DNA from: Methylococcaceae bacterium
Lineage (GTDB): Bacteria; Pseudomonadota; Gammaproteobacteria; Methylococcales; Methylococcaceae
DNA: 18,578 nt
Reading direction: 5' to 3'
NCBI GenBank assembly: GCA_012026715.1
Contig: VEPB01000351.1
Span: 1-18,578 of the forward strand
Part shown: one piece after another, positions 1-7,263 of the stretch
How the letters are laid out: every line of letters starts with the position of its first letter
How positions within the stretch are numbered: position 1 is the first letter of the stretch
Notes under the pieces: model-generated
Seen by the model: the letters and a program-made list of their open reading frames with translations, nothing else
Database searches by the model: none
What the model was told of the DNA's origin: nothing
Translations under genes and position numbers: made by a program

Positions 1-1917
1 CCCACCATCTTCGCCACCTTCACCGTCATCGTGTCCTTTCTGCCGCTGTATTTCATCACCGGCATGATGGGCCCCTACATGGGGCCGATGGCCTTCAATG
101 TGCCCATTGCCATGCTGATGTCGCTGCTGGTGGCCTTTACCGTCACCCCTTGGGCCAGCTACTACCTGCTCAAGAGCGAATACGGCAAGGGCGGTGACGA
201 ACCCTTCGATCTCAAGTCCGGCTGGGCCTACCGGTTTTACGACCGCATCCTCGGCGGTCTGGTGCGCCGGCCAGGGCGGGCCAAGCTGTTCCTGTGGATC
301 ATGCTGATCGCCTTCGCCGGTTCCGCGATGTTGGCGGTTACCCGCGCAGTGCCGCTGAAGCTGCTGCCGTTCGACAACAAGAACGAGCTGTTGCTGGTGC
401 TGGACCTGCCGCGGGGAACCACCCTGGAAACCACCGACGGTGTGGCCCGCGCGCTGGGGGACTATCTGTCGCGGGTCAACGAGGTGACCGACTACGAGAC
501 CTACGCCGGCCTGGCTTCCCCGATGGATTTCAACGGCATGGTGCGGCACTACTACCTGCGCGGCGAACCCCATCAGGGCGAGATCCGCATCAACCTGCTG
601 CCGAAGGAGCGGCGGGAGCAGCAGTCGCACCAGATCGCCCTGCGCATCCGGCCCGACATCGAGCGCATCGCCGCCCAATACGGCGCCAAGGTCAAGATCG
701 TGGAAAGCCCGCCCGGTCCCCCGGTGTTGTCCACCTTCGTGGCCGAGGTCTACGGTCCCCTGGATCGCGACTACGGCGAACTGGCACAGGTGACCGAGCG
801 CGTCAGGGCCGATGTGGCGGGGATCGCCGGCTTGGTGGACAGCGACGATCTGGCCGACGAGCCCCAGGACAAGATCCGTTACCGGCTCGATCGCCAGCAG
901 GCGGCCCTGCATGGGGTGACGGTTCAGACCGTGGCCGAGACCCTGGCGGTGGCGCTGGGCGGCGGCAATGCCGGCAGCGTGCACGTCGAGTCGGAGCGGC
1001 TACCGCTGGCCATCACGGTCCGGTTGCCAAGGGCGCAGCGGTCGGCCGCCGCCGATCTGCTGGCGTTGCGGGTCAAGGCTGCCGATGGCGCGATGATTCC
1101 CTTGGGGGAACTCGGCGAGGCGGTGCCGGAGCGGGTCGATCCGACGATTTACCATAAGAACCTCAAGCGGCTGAACTATGTCACGGCCGAGATGGCCGGC
1201 CGCAGTCCGGTGGAGGCGGTGTTCGACTGGTGGGACATCGAGAAGGCCAAGCCGCTGCCGGCCGGTTACAGCGTGGACCTGGCCGGGGAAGGGGAGTGGA
1301 AGATCACCGTGGATGTGTTTCGCGACCTGGGGCTGGCGTTCGGCGCGGCGCTGCTGATGATTTACGTGCTGCTGGTGGCCCAGACCGGGTCGCTGTCGAT
1401 GCCGCTGATCATCATGGTGGCGATCCCGCTCACCATCATCGGCATCATGCCGGGATTCTGGCTGCTCAACCTGTTCACCAGTCCGGTGGCAGGCTTCGCC
1501 AACCCGATCCTGTTCACCGCCACGGGGATGATCGGCATGATCGCCCTGGCCGGCATCGTGGTGCGCAATTCCATCATTCTGATCGATTTCATCGAGCGGC
1601 TGAGGGGGCAGGCTTTAGTAGCCCCTCACGCCATCCCCCTCCCAGGGGGAGAGGGGGCGCAGGAGACGGCGGTTCGCGATGCGAACGCCGTGCTGGTCGA
1701 GGCTTTGGTTGAGGCGGGCGCCACCCGCCTGCGGCCGATCTTTCTCACGGCCGGCGCCGCCATGTTCGGTTCCTTCGTCATCACCCTGGACCCGATTTTT
1801 TCGGGTCTGGCCTGGAGTTTCATCTTCGGCATCTTCGCCTCCACTGCCTTCTCGCTGCTGGTGGTGCCGGTGGTGTATTTCCTGCTGAATCGGAGCGCCG
1901 AGAGGGCGTCAGCCTGA
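1..1917 (+). CDS. RND efflux transporter permease subunit, AcrB/HAE-like (5' truncated)
   Basis: This is the last 638 residues of an inner-membrane proton-driven efflux pump. The frame is open from base 1, and about 400 N-terminal residues lie outside the window. Visible in order are the membrane helices ending the first half (residues about 5-55), a large periplasmic porter/docking region (about 110-430), and the C-terminal helices. The TM10 segment ends GIVVRNSIILIDFIE, and the family loop TRLRPIFLTAG leads into TM11. The drug or metal substrate cannot be read from this part. Oddity: the cytoplasmic loop between TM10 and TM11 holds about 25 extra residues (roughly residues 538-562), coded partly by a REP-like palindrome that keeps the frame. 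The 3' end overlaps the convergent cyclase gene by 9 bases, so no terminator fits between them. Family assignment is firm, the exact subfamily is not. Confidence 0.93.
   Translation, partial: PTIFATFTVIVSFLPLYFITGMMGPYMGPMAFNVPIAMLMSLLVAFTVTPWASYYLLKSEYGKGGDEPFDLKSGWAYRFYDRILGGLVRRPGRAKLFLWIMLIAFAGSAMLAVTRAVPLKLLPFDNKNELLLVLDLPRGTTLETTDGVARALGDYLSRVNEVTDYETYAGLASPMDFNGMVRHYYLRGEPHQGEIRINLLPKERREQQSHQIALRIRPDIERIAAQYGAKVKIVESPPGPPVLSTFVAEVYGPLDRDYGELAQVTERVRADVAGIAGLVDSDDLADEPQDKIRYRLDRQQAALHGVTVQTVAETLAVALGGGNAGSVHVESERLPLAITVRLPRAQRSAAADLLALRVKAADGAMIPLGELGEAVPERVDPTIYHKNLKRLNYVTAEMAGRSPVEAVFDWWDIEKAKPLPAGYSVDLAGEGEWKITVDVFRDLGLAFGAALLMIYVLLVAQTGSLSMPLIIMVAIPLTIIGIMPGFWLLNLFTSPVAGFANPILFTATGMIGMIALAGIVVRNSIILIDFIERLRGQALVAPHAIPLPGGEGAQETAVRDANAVLVEALVEAGATRLRPIFLTAGAAMFGSFVITLDPIFSGLAWSFIFGIFASTAFSLLVVPVVYFLLNRSAERASA
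1619..1660. repeat. REP-like palindromic element inside the RND gene
   Basis: The stretch holds a CCCCTCAC lead followed by a C-rich arm and a G-rich arm (1635-1657: CCCCCTCCCA then GGGGGAGAGGGGG) that can fold into an imperfect hairpin. This layout, a CCCTCAC lead then CCCTC..CCC/GGG..GAGGG, matches a short palindromic repeat that is common between genes in proteobacteria (recalled, not searched). Here it sits inside a coding region, is read as APHAIPLPGGEG, and coincides with extra residues not normally present in the family's TM10-TM11 loop. Confidence 0.6.
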
Positions 1918-3285
1918 CGACTCCGCCCGCTCCAGCCGAGCCTTCTTTTCGTAATACATCCGCTGGTCCGCCAACTGCAGCAGTTCTTCGACCCGCTCCG
2001 CGTCGTCGGGGTAAACGGCGTGGCCGATGCTGCAGCTGACCGGCAACTGGTGGCCATCGAAGTGGAACGGCAAGGACATCACCTGGCGCAGTTTGCCCAG
2101 CAGTTCGGTGGGGTGGTCGCGGAAATCGGTGGCGGCGGCCACGACGAATTCGTCGCCGCCGATGCGGGCGACCGTGTCGGAGCGCCGGCTGGCGGCTTCC
2201 AGCCGCGCGGCGATTTCCACCAGCAGGGCGTCGCCGACCCCGTGGCCGTATCGGTCGTTGATGTCCTTGAAATGATCGAGGTCGATGAAGAACAAATGGA
2301 TGCGGACGGTTCCCCGTTCGGCCAGATAGCCGAGCTGCGACAGCCTTTCCATCAACAGGCGGCGATTGGCCAGGCCGGTGAGGGGGTCGCGCAGCGCCAG
2401 GGTATGAGTCAGCCGGTAGGACCGCAGCAGCAGCCAGCTCAGGGCGGCGATGGTCAGGGTAAGGGCGTTGCCGCCCAGGGCGACGGCCAGACCACTGTAA
2501 GGCTCGGCTTTCCAACCGTGGCGCGGACGGGCCGCCAACAGCCATTCGCCGTTGGGAATGGTCAGTGGGCGGGTGATGGCGGCATCGGCAAAGGTCTCGG
2601 GACGGCCGGTGATTACGGCACCGCCGGCACCCAGGCCGTCTACCCCTCGCAGGGCAAAGTCGATATCACCGTCGGATTCAACCAGCCCTGCGGCACCAAA
2701 CAGCGAAGGGACATCGATGACGATGGAGGCCAAGCCCCAGTATCGGTTCGTTTCGCCATTCCGAGCGACAAAGATGGGGGTCCGGGCAATCAGGCCGATG
2801 CCTCCCTGAACCAAGTTCATGGGGCCGGCAACCACGGTCGAACGCAGGTTGATGGCCCGTTCCACGGCCGGCCACTGCTGGGAATTCTGCCGGTAATTCA
2901 ATCCGATGGCGGCCTCGTTGCCGGTTGCCGGGAACACCATGCGCAGCACGTTATCCGGCGCCAGGCCAATATTGCGCACATGGCGGCCCACCGTCACGAT
3001 GTCGGTCGCCAAAGCGGCCAATTCCTCCTGGCCGGCGTCAGGATGGGTGGCGACGAAGCTGGTCAGTCCGCGGGTCAGGTGTAGCGTCGAATTCAGCTCG
3101 GCTTCCAGGCGTACCCGCAAGGTCGCCAGCCGATTGGCGACCTCGGTGCGCTGGCGGTCTACGTCGCGCTGCCGCACAGTCGCTGCCAGATAGCCGCTGA
3201 CGGCGCTGCCCAGGAGGCAAATCGTAAGGGTTATGTACCAGCCGAACGAGGGCCGGAATATGGGAGAGTCGGACCAGTGTTTCAA
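1909..3285 (-). CDS. Membrane-bound diguanylate cyclase with CHASE sensor and GGDEF domain
   Basis: 458 residues; makes cyclic di-GMP from two GTP at the inner membrane. TM1 is at about 15-36, followed by a periplasmic CHASE-type sensor (about 65-250, with the segment RNIGLAPDN and later LIARTPIF), TM2 at about 266-288, and a GGDEF domain from RDPLTGLANRR (299-309) to the end. The active-site signature GGDEF is intact (376-380), and RRSD (367-370), five residues before it, fits the RxxD product-inhibition site. There is no EAL domain. The start is TTG at 3285: no other start lies nearby in frame, a GGGAG stretch lies about 12 bases upstream, and the ATGs further in fall inside the CHASE domain. 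The CHASE ligand is unknown. Tail-to-tail with the RND gene. Confidence 0.93.
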   Translation of the reverse strand: MKHWSDSPIFRPSFGWYITLTICLLGSAVSGYLAATVRQRDVDRQRTEVANRLATLRVRLEAELNSTLHLTRGLTSFVATHPDAGQEELAALATDIVTVGRHVRNIGLAPDNVLRMVFPATGNEAAIGLNYRQNSQQWPAVERAINLRSTVVAGPMNLVQGGIGLIARTPIFVARNGETNRYWGLASIVIDVPSLFGAAGLVESDGDIDFALRGVDGLGAGGAVITGRPETFADAAITRPLTIPNGEWLLAARPRHGWKAEPYSGLAVALGGNALTLTIAALSWLLLRSYRLTHTLALRDPLTGLANRRLLMERLSQLGYLAERGTVRIHLFFIDLDHFKDINDRYGHGVGDALLVEIAARLEAASRRSDTVARIGGDEFVVAAATDFRDHPTELLGKLRQVMSLPFHFDGHQLPVSCSIGHAVYPDDAERVEELLQLADQRMYYEKKARLERAESSG

Positions 3286-3387
3286 ACGCGCCGGTTCTCC
3301 CGGGGCAGTGCGATGGTGGCTAGATGGGGCATCCTCGGACCAGGGGGCCGCGAGGCTAGACCGGTTTGCCCCAAGGACAGGGAACCT

Positions 3388-3393
3388 ATTATA
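3388..3393 (-). promoter_or_regulatory. Possible -10 box for the CHASE-GGDEF gene
   Basis: On the - strand this reads TATAAT, about 100 bases before the TTG start of the cyclase. A 17-base spacer gives only a poor -35 (TAGGTC), so the assignment rests on the -10 alone. The box lies in a short near-palindrome (CCTATTATAGG), so a TATTAT also faces the other way. Confidence 0.3.
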
Positions 3394-3427
3394 GGCGAGG
3401 CCGGCCGCTCGACCTATCCGTTTGTGC

Positions 3428-3456
3428 TTGGCAGAGTCGGGCGGGGTCGGTATTCT
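3428..3456 (+). promoter_or_regulatory. Sigma70-type promoter for the chorismatase/halogenase-like operon
   Basis: TTGGCA (3428-3433) and TATTCT (3451-3456) are separated by exactly 17 bases. Transcription would begin near 3463, leaving a leader of about 135 bases before the first gene at 3599. The rest of the 313-base divergent spacer (3286-3598) shows no gene I can support, no clear riboswitch and no terminator. Confidence 0.5.
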
Positions 3457-3588
3457 GTTAGCGACTTATTGCTTGATTCGACTGATCGAACGCCACGTCA
3501 AACTCGGTTTGTCCGAGATGGCGGCGGAGCGGCCGGCAAGCAGATCGTCGAAGTTTACATTCGGCGCCGTGCGCCTATACGACCCGGT

Positions 3589-3593
3589 AGGGA
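3589..3593 (+). promoter_or_regulatory. Ribosome binding site that fixes a TTG start
   Basis: AGGGA followed by a 5-base gap and TTG at 3599. It decides the flavoprotein start, because translation from here begins MDQSCDVLVIGGGPAG with the FAD-binding strand right at the N-terminus, as usual in the family. The in-frame upstream starts (ATG 3518, GTG 3569, TTG 3422) would add an N-terminal tail without family features. Confidence 0.6.
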
Positions 3594-3598
3594 AAACA

Positions 3599-4879
3599 TT
3601 GGATCAGTCTTGCGATGTCTTGGTGATAGGCGGTGGCCCCGCCGGATCGGCGATCTCCACGCTGTTGGCGGAAAAAGGCTGGCGCGTGACCGTGCTGGAA
3701 AAGGACCGCCATCCCCGTTTCCACATCGGCGAATCGCTGTTGCCATTGAGCATTCCGTTTTTTGAGCGGCTTGGTGTGCTGCCCGAGATCGAAGCGATCG
3801 GTTTGCGGAAGTACGCCGCCGAATTCCATTCGATGTACCACGATAAGTCGTCCCGCTTCCATTTCCGGGAGGCGCTGGACAGCTCGTTCCCTTATGCCTT
3901 TGAAGTAAAGCGCGCGGAGTTCGATCATGTGCTGTTTCGCAACGCCGCAGCCAAGGGGGCCGAAGTGCGGGAAGGCTGGCGGGTAACCGGGGTGGCCTTG
4001 AAGGACGATCGTATCCAGGGCGTCACCGCGGTGGATGAACAAGGCGCGGAGCAGCACTGGTCGCCGCGTTTCGTGGTGGATGCGTCGGGGCGCGATACCT
4101 TTCTCGCCAACTATTTCGGCATCAAGTCTCGCAATCCCAAGCATAACAGTGCGGCGCTTTACGGCCATTTCCGGGGCGCCCAGCGTCAGTGCGGCCAGGA
4201 CGAAGGCAATATCTGCATTTACTGGTTCGATCACGGCTGGTTCTGGATGATCCCGCTGAAGGACGACCTGATGAGCGTGGGTGCCGTCTGCTGGCCGTAT
4301 TATTTGAAAAACCGCAAGGTGCCGGTGCAGCAGTTCTTCCGAGACACCATCGCCCTTTGCCCTGGCGTCGAGGCGCGATTGGCCGGCGCGGAGTTGGTGT
4401 CGGAGGTGACCGCCACCGGCAACTACTCCTATCAATCGAGCCGGATGCGGGGCGACAACTATTTGCTGATTGGCGATGCCTTCGCCTTCATCGATCCGGT
4501 ATTTTCCAGCGGTGTCCATCTCGCGCTCAACAGCGCCTTCGAAGGCGCCGATACCGTTGATGCGGTCTTGCGCAATCCAGCCGCCGCGGTGGCCCGCATG
4601 GCAGGTTTCGAACGGACCGTGCGGCGTGGACTCAAGACCTTTTCCTGGTTCATCTACCGCATCACCACGCCGGTCATCCGGGACCTGGTGTTGCATCCCC
4701 ACAATCGCTGGCGGATCAAGGACGCGGTAATTTCGCTGCTGGCCGGCGATTTGTTCCGAGGTACGCCCGTGGGTCCTCGCCTACTGATCTTCAAGGCGAT
4801 CTATTATTTGAAGACAGTGTTCGACCCTCAGACCAGTTATGCCGCCTACAAGCGCCGCCGCAACAACATCGCCGTCTGA
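3599..4879 (+). CDS. FAD-dependent halogenase-like oxidoreductase
   Basis: 426 residues, first gene of the six-gene operon. Visible features are the Rossmann FAD motif GGGPAG (11-16), the ribose-binding Glu in VLEKDRHPRFHIGESLLP (32-49), the halogenase signature WxWxIP as WFWMIP (214-219), and a second FAD motif, LLIGDAFAFIDPVFSSG (289-305). Lys71 in LRKYAAEF sits where flavin-dependent halogenases such as CmlS place the lysine that carries hypohalous acid. This supports a real halogenase, most simply one acting on an ACP-bound or free phenolic substrate made by the adjacent chorismatase. Xanthomonadin loci carry a comparable gene. Related flavoproteins with the same fold are hydroxylases or polyene desaturases (geranylgeranyl-reductase type), so halogenation is inference. 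It is probably cytosolic, with a basic C-terminal tail (YKRRRNN). Confidence 0.82.
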   Translation: MDQSCDVLVIGGGPAGSAISTLLAEKGWRVTVLEKDRHPRFHIGESLLPLSIPFFERLGVLPEIEAIGLRKYAAEFHSMYHDKSSRFHFREALDSSFPYAFEVKRAEFDHVLFRNAAAKGAEVREGWRVTGVALKDDRIQGVTAVDEQGAEQHWSPRFVVDASGRDTFLANYFGIKSRNPKHNSAALYGHFRGAQRQCGQDEGNICIYWFDHGWFWMIPLKDDLMSVGAVCWPYYLKNRKVPVQQFFRDTIALCPGVEARLAGAELVSEVTATGNYSYQSSRMRGDNYLLIGDAFAFIDPVFSSGVHLALNSAFEGADTVDAVLRNPAAAVARMAGFERTVRRGLKTFSWFIYRITTPVIRDLVLHPHNRWRIKDAVISLLAGDLFRGTPVGPRLLIFKAIYYLKTVFDPQTSYAAYKRRRNNIAV

Positions 4880-4901
4880 AGCGCGCCCGCGGCACGGTTC
4901 C

Positions 4902-5939
4902 GTGAGCATCCCCTCCCGATCCATCAGTTCCGCTCCTGCCGTCGGCACGGGGGCGCCGTCGTTGCTGGTCCTTCGTGACGGTGGCGTGGCGCTGACGGCG
5001 AATCAGCAGGAACGGCTGTTGGGGTTGGTACGCTTTCGGCCGGCGACGACCGCAGCTGGCGCCGGCTGGCCGGAGGCCGCGGTTCCGCTTCCGTCCCTGG
5101 CCGGCAGTGAACTCACCGAGGCGTGGATCGGAGTCGCCCCGGCCCGATACGGGAGCGCCGGGACGGTTGCCTATGGCCATGACGGAACCGTGCTGTTCGC
5201 CTGTTGCCAGCAAGAAGGGGGGGCAGGGGAACTGCCGGAGCGGGTCACTCACCGATCCTACCGGGCGCTGCTCGATACCGCTCGCGAACAGGGTTATCCC
5301 TATCTGTTGCGGGTTTGGAACTATTTTCCGGACATCAACGGGGAACTCGCCGGATTGGAGCGCTACCAGCGCTTCTCGCTGGGACGGTACCAGGCTTTGG
5401 AGGAGGCCGGTTACCGCTTCGGCAGCGATCTGCCGGCCGCCAGTGCGGTCGGATCGCGCTTGGACCAGGGGTATTGCCTCTATTTGCTGGCGGCGCGTCA
5501 ACCCGGTCTGCAAATCGAGAATCCTCGCCAAGTCAGCGCCTATCGTTATCCGGCGCAATACGGTCCGCGCAGTCCCTCTTTTGCGCGGGCGACTCTGGCG
5601 GAGTTCGCCGGAGAACAGCTGCTGTTCGTGTCGGGCACGGCCAGCATCGCCGGCCATGCCAGCCTTCATCAGGGTGATCCCGCAGCCCAGTTGGCGGAAA
5701 CCCTGCTCAACATCCAGACCTTACTGGACCAGCCGACCTTGGGCTGCCGGCAGGACTTGGCAACGCTGGGAGACGCCGGCGATTTCAAAGTTTATTTGCG
5801 CCATGCCGGCCACGCCGATGTGGTGCGCGAAAAACTGGCAGCAACCCTCCATCCGGAATCTTCGGTGATTTATCTGGAGGGGGATATCTGCCGCAGCGAC
5901 CTGCTGCTGGAAATCGAGGCGGTCATCCGGTTGCGCTGA
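4902..5939 (+). CDS. Chorismatase (FkbO/Hyg5/XanB2 family), hydroxybenzoate-forming
   Basis: 345 residues, the usual size of the family. Chorismatases split chorismate into pyruvate plus a dihydroxycyclohexadiene or a hydroxybenzoate. XanB2 of Xanthomonas gives 3- and 4-hydroxybenzoate for xanthomonadin and ubiquinone. Family hallmarks are LRVWNYFPDIN (136-146), ERYQRFSLGR (153-162), PSFARAT (225-231), FVSGTASIAGH (242-252) and the C-terminal IYLEGDICRSDLLLEIE (323-339), which holds the conserved acidic residues. The GTG at 4902 is chosen because it lies just after the flavoprotein stop. An ATG at 4839 would overlap that gene by 41 bases and add a tail with no family features. No strong ribosome site is visible, so translation may be coupled. 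Older annotations call this family pteridine-dependent deoxygenase. Context suggests the hydroxybenzoate primes a polyene made by this operon. Confidence 0.88.
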   Translation: MSIPSRSISSAPAVGTGAPSLLVLRDGGVALTANQQERLLGLVRFRPATTAAGAGWPEAAVPLPSLAGSELTEAWIGVAPARYGSAGTVAYGHDGTVLFACCQQEGGAGELPERVTHRSYRALLDTAREQGYPYLLRVWNYFPDINGELAGLERYQRFSLGRYQALEEAGYRFGSDLPAASAVGSRLDQGYCLYLLAARQPGLQIENPRQVSAYRYPAQYGPRSPSFARATLAEFAGEQLLFVSGTASIAGHASLHQGDPAAQLAETLLNIQTLLDQPTLGCRQDLATLGDAGDFKVYLRHAGHADVVREKLAATLHPESSVIYLEGDICRSDLLLEIEAVIRLR

Positions 5940-6033
5940 GCCGACCCCGAGGCTGATGTGCAGGAGCCGGAACGGAACTGCGCCGGGCATTGCCTACAAC
6001 CATCCAGATCTGAAACGCCTATCGGAGTCATAT

Positions 6034-6300
6034 ATGCCGCAACTCACCGCCGCGGAGCTCGATGTAGCCCGCCTGATCGTCGAGTCGCTCAACCTGGAGA
6101 CGGACCCGGAATCCATCGAGCCGGAGGCGCCGTTGTACCGGGAAGGTCTCGGCTTGGATTCCATCGACATGCTGGAACTTTCCCTGGTGATCTCAAAGAA
6201 GTTCGGCTTTCAGATCAAATCTGATGATCCGGACATCACTGCGATTTTTTCGTCGCTGCGATCACTGACGGAGGTAATCGGCAAGCGGCGGACCCACTGA
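6034..6300 (+). CDS. Acyl carrier protein
   Basis: 88 residues, mostly helical. The phosphopantetheine attachment site is Ser43 in GLGLDSIDMLEL. A GGAG stretch six bases before ATG 6034 supports this start. The frame is open back to 5956, but the extra 26 residues are not ACP-like. The 94-base gap after the chorismatase is the largest in the operon and shows no clear terminator or promoter. The role is to carry the growing acyl or polyene chain as a thioester, probably for the dehydratase and acyltransferase downstream. It is distinct from the housekeeping AcpP judging by its setting. The operon contains no phosphopantetheinyl transferase. Confidence 0.92.
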   Translation: MPQLTAAELDVARLIVESLNLETDPESIEPEAPLYREGLGLDSIDMLELSLVISKKFGFQIKSDDPDITAIFSSLRSLTEVIGKRRTH

Positions 6301-6312
6301 CCGCCAACGACC

Positions 6313-6954
6313 TTGGTCTTCCGCATCGTCATTTCGGCTGGCTTGCTGCTGGGGCTGCCGCTGTTTTCATACCTCGCGCTGCAGCAGGGCGTGTCTCCGG
6401 TTTGGTTCGGCGCGGCGGATTTCGCTCTGGCGACCGCGGTGCTGGTCGCCCTGTTGGCCCGTCGGGATCGATCGTCCCTCATCAGTTTGCTCGCGGTTTC
6501 TCTGGCGTCGGCGGCCGCGGCTGCGGCACTATACCGTTACCGGCCCGATATTCTGGTCTTCCTGCCGAGCATATTCATTTATGCCGCCCTCGCCTTGCTG
6601 TTCCAGAATACCCTGGGAGCGAATCGGGAGCCTCTGATCACCCGATTTGCGCGACTCGAACGGGATGGCCGGCTACCGGCGGTGCTGGCCGCCTACACCC
6701 GTCGGCTGACTCTGGGGTGGACGCTGTTCTTTTACGCACTGTTGGTGCAATCGGTGCTGTTGGCTTGGTTGACCACGCCCGAAACCTTTCTGCTGTTCGC
6801 CAATACCCTGAACTATGTGCTGGTAGCGGCCTTTTTCCTGATTGAATATGTGTATCGGCGGATTCGTTACCACCAGTTTCCCCATGCATCGCCGCTGGGC
6901 TTCATCCGCATGCTGATCAACAACCGCGTGATCGGCGGCGGCGAACATTCCTGA
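6313..6954 (+). CDS. Six-helix membrane protein, COG4648-like, of aryl-polyene-type loci
   Basis: 213 residues with about six hydrophobic helices (about 3-23, 33-49, 56-74, 79-98, 134-153 and 159-179). A basic loop at about 102-132 contains NREPLITRFARLERDGRLP. No catalytic motif can be named. I recognise it as resembling the unannotated membrane proteins (COG4648) found next to ACP and dehydratase genes in aryl polyene loci; the role is unknown, possibly anchoring or moving lipid-linked intermediates. The start is TTG 6313, twelve bases after the ACP stop in the same frame; the stop at 6298-6300 rules out an earlier start. No strong ribosome site is seen. The C-terminus is basic and probably cytoplasmic. 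Confidence 0.75.
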   Translation: MVFRIVISAGLLLGLPLFSYLALQQGVSPVWFGAADFALATAVLVALLARRDRSSLISLLAVSLASAAAAAALYRYRPDILVFLPSIFIYAALALLFQNTLGANREPLITRFARLERDGRLPAVLAAYTRRLTLGWTLFFYALLVQSVLLAWLTTPETFLLFANTLNYVLVAAFFLIEYVYRRIRYHQFPHASPLGFIRMLINNRVIGGGEHS

Positions 6955-6960
6955 TTCAAC

Positions 6961-7263
6961 GTGACGCCGCCGTCTGTGGAGTTCGCCGTAGCGCCGGATC
7001 ATCCGGCGTTGCCTGGGCATTTTCCCGGCAACCCGATCGTGCCCGGCGTGATGATCCTGGATCGGGTCTTGGCGCCGGTTTATCGTGAGCATCCGGATCG
7101 CCAGATCGAGTTGGTTCAGGCAAAGTTCAGTTCTCCCCTGAAGCCGGGGGAAGTCTGCCGTATCGATTTCGTCCCTGATCGGAGCGGTGGCCTGAGGTTC
7201 GAGTGTCACAGCGGCGGCCGGCAGATCGCCAGCGGCCTGCTGCGATTGGAGCAGGCTTCATGA
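6961..7263 (+). CDS. Single-hotdog 3-hydroxyacyl-ACP dehydratase-like protein (FabZ/ApeI type)
   Basis: 100 residues, a short hotdog-fold protein. The segment HPALPGHFPGNPIVPGVMILD (14-34) carries the FabZ/FabA active-site pattern GHFPGxPxxPGV, with His20 as the expected catalytic residue. The Glu that follows in FabZ helices is Asp34 here. It would remove water from 3-hydroxyacyl-ACP, giving the double bonds of a polyene or unsaturated acyl chain. FabZ is usually about 145-150 residues, so this is a trimmed form like those in aryl polyene operons. GTG 6961 is used, six bases after the previous stop. The stop overlaps the next start (ATGA), so translation is probably coupled. Confidence 0.83.
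   Translation: MTPPSVEFAVAPDHPALPGHFPGNPIVPGVMILDRVLAPVYREHPDRQIELVQAKFSSPLKPGEVCRIDFVPDRSGGLRFECHSGGRQIASGLLRLEQAS

Noticed and set aside
144..149. Possible early end of the RND first-half helices, suggesting a frameshift
   Set aside because: The frame is continuous from base 1 to 1917 with family motifs throughout; no shift is needed.
2020..3084. Open frame (354 codons) on the + strand within the CHASE-GGDEF gene
   Set aside because: Gln/Gly-rich composition of an antisense frame, with no motif.
3575..4702. Long open frame (375 codons) on the - strand across the flavoprotein
   Set aside because: It lacks any domain, and its antisense partner carries all FAD and halogenase motifs. GC-rich codon bias makes such mirror frames common.
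4839..4901. ATG inside the flavoprotein gene as the chorismatase start
   Set aside because: It would overlap the upstream gene by 41 bases and add a Ser/Thr/Pro tail absent from the family; GTG 4902 fits the family length.
5956..6033. Upstream ATG extending the ACP by 26 residues
   Set aside because: The added residues are not ACP-like, and ATG 6034 has a better-placed GGAG site.
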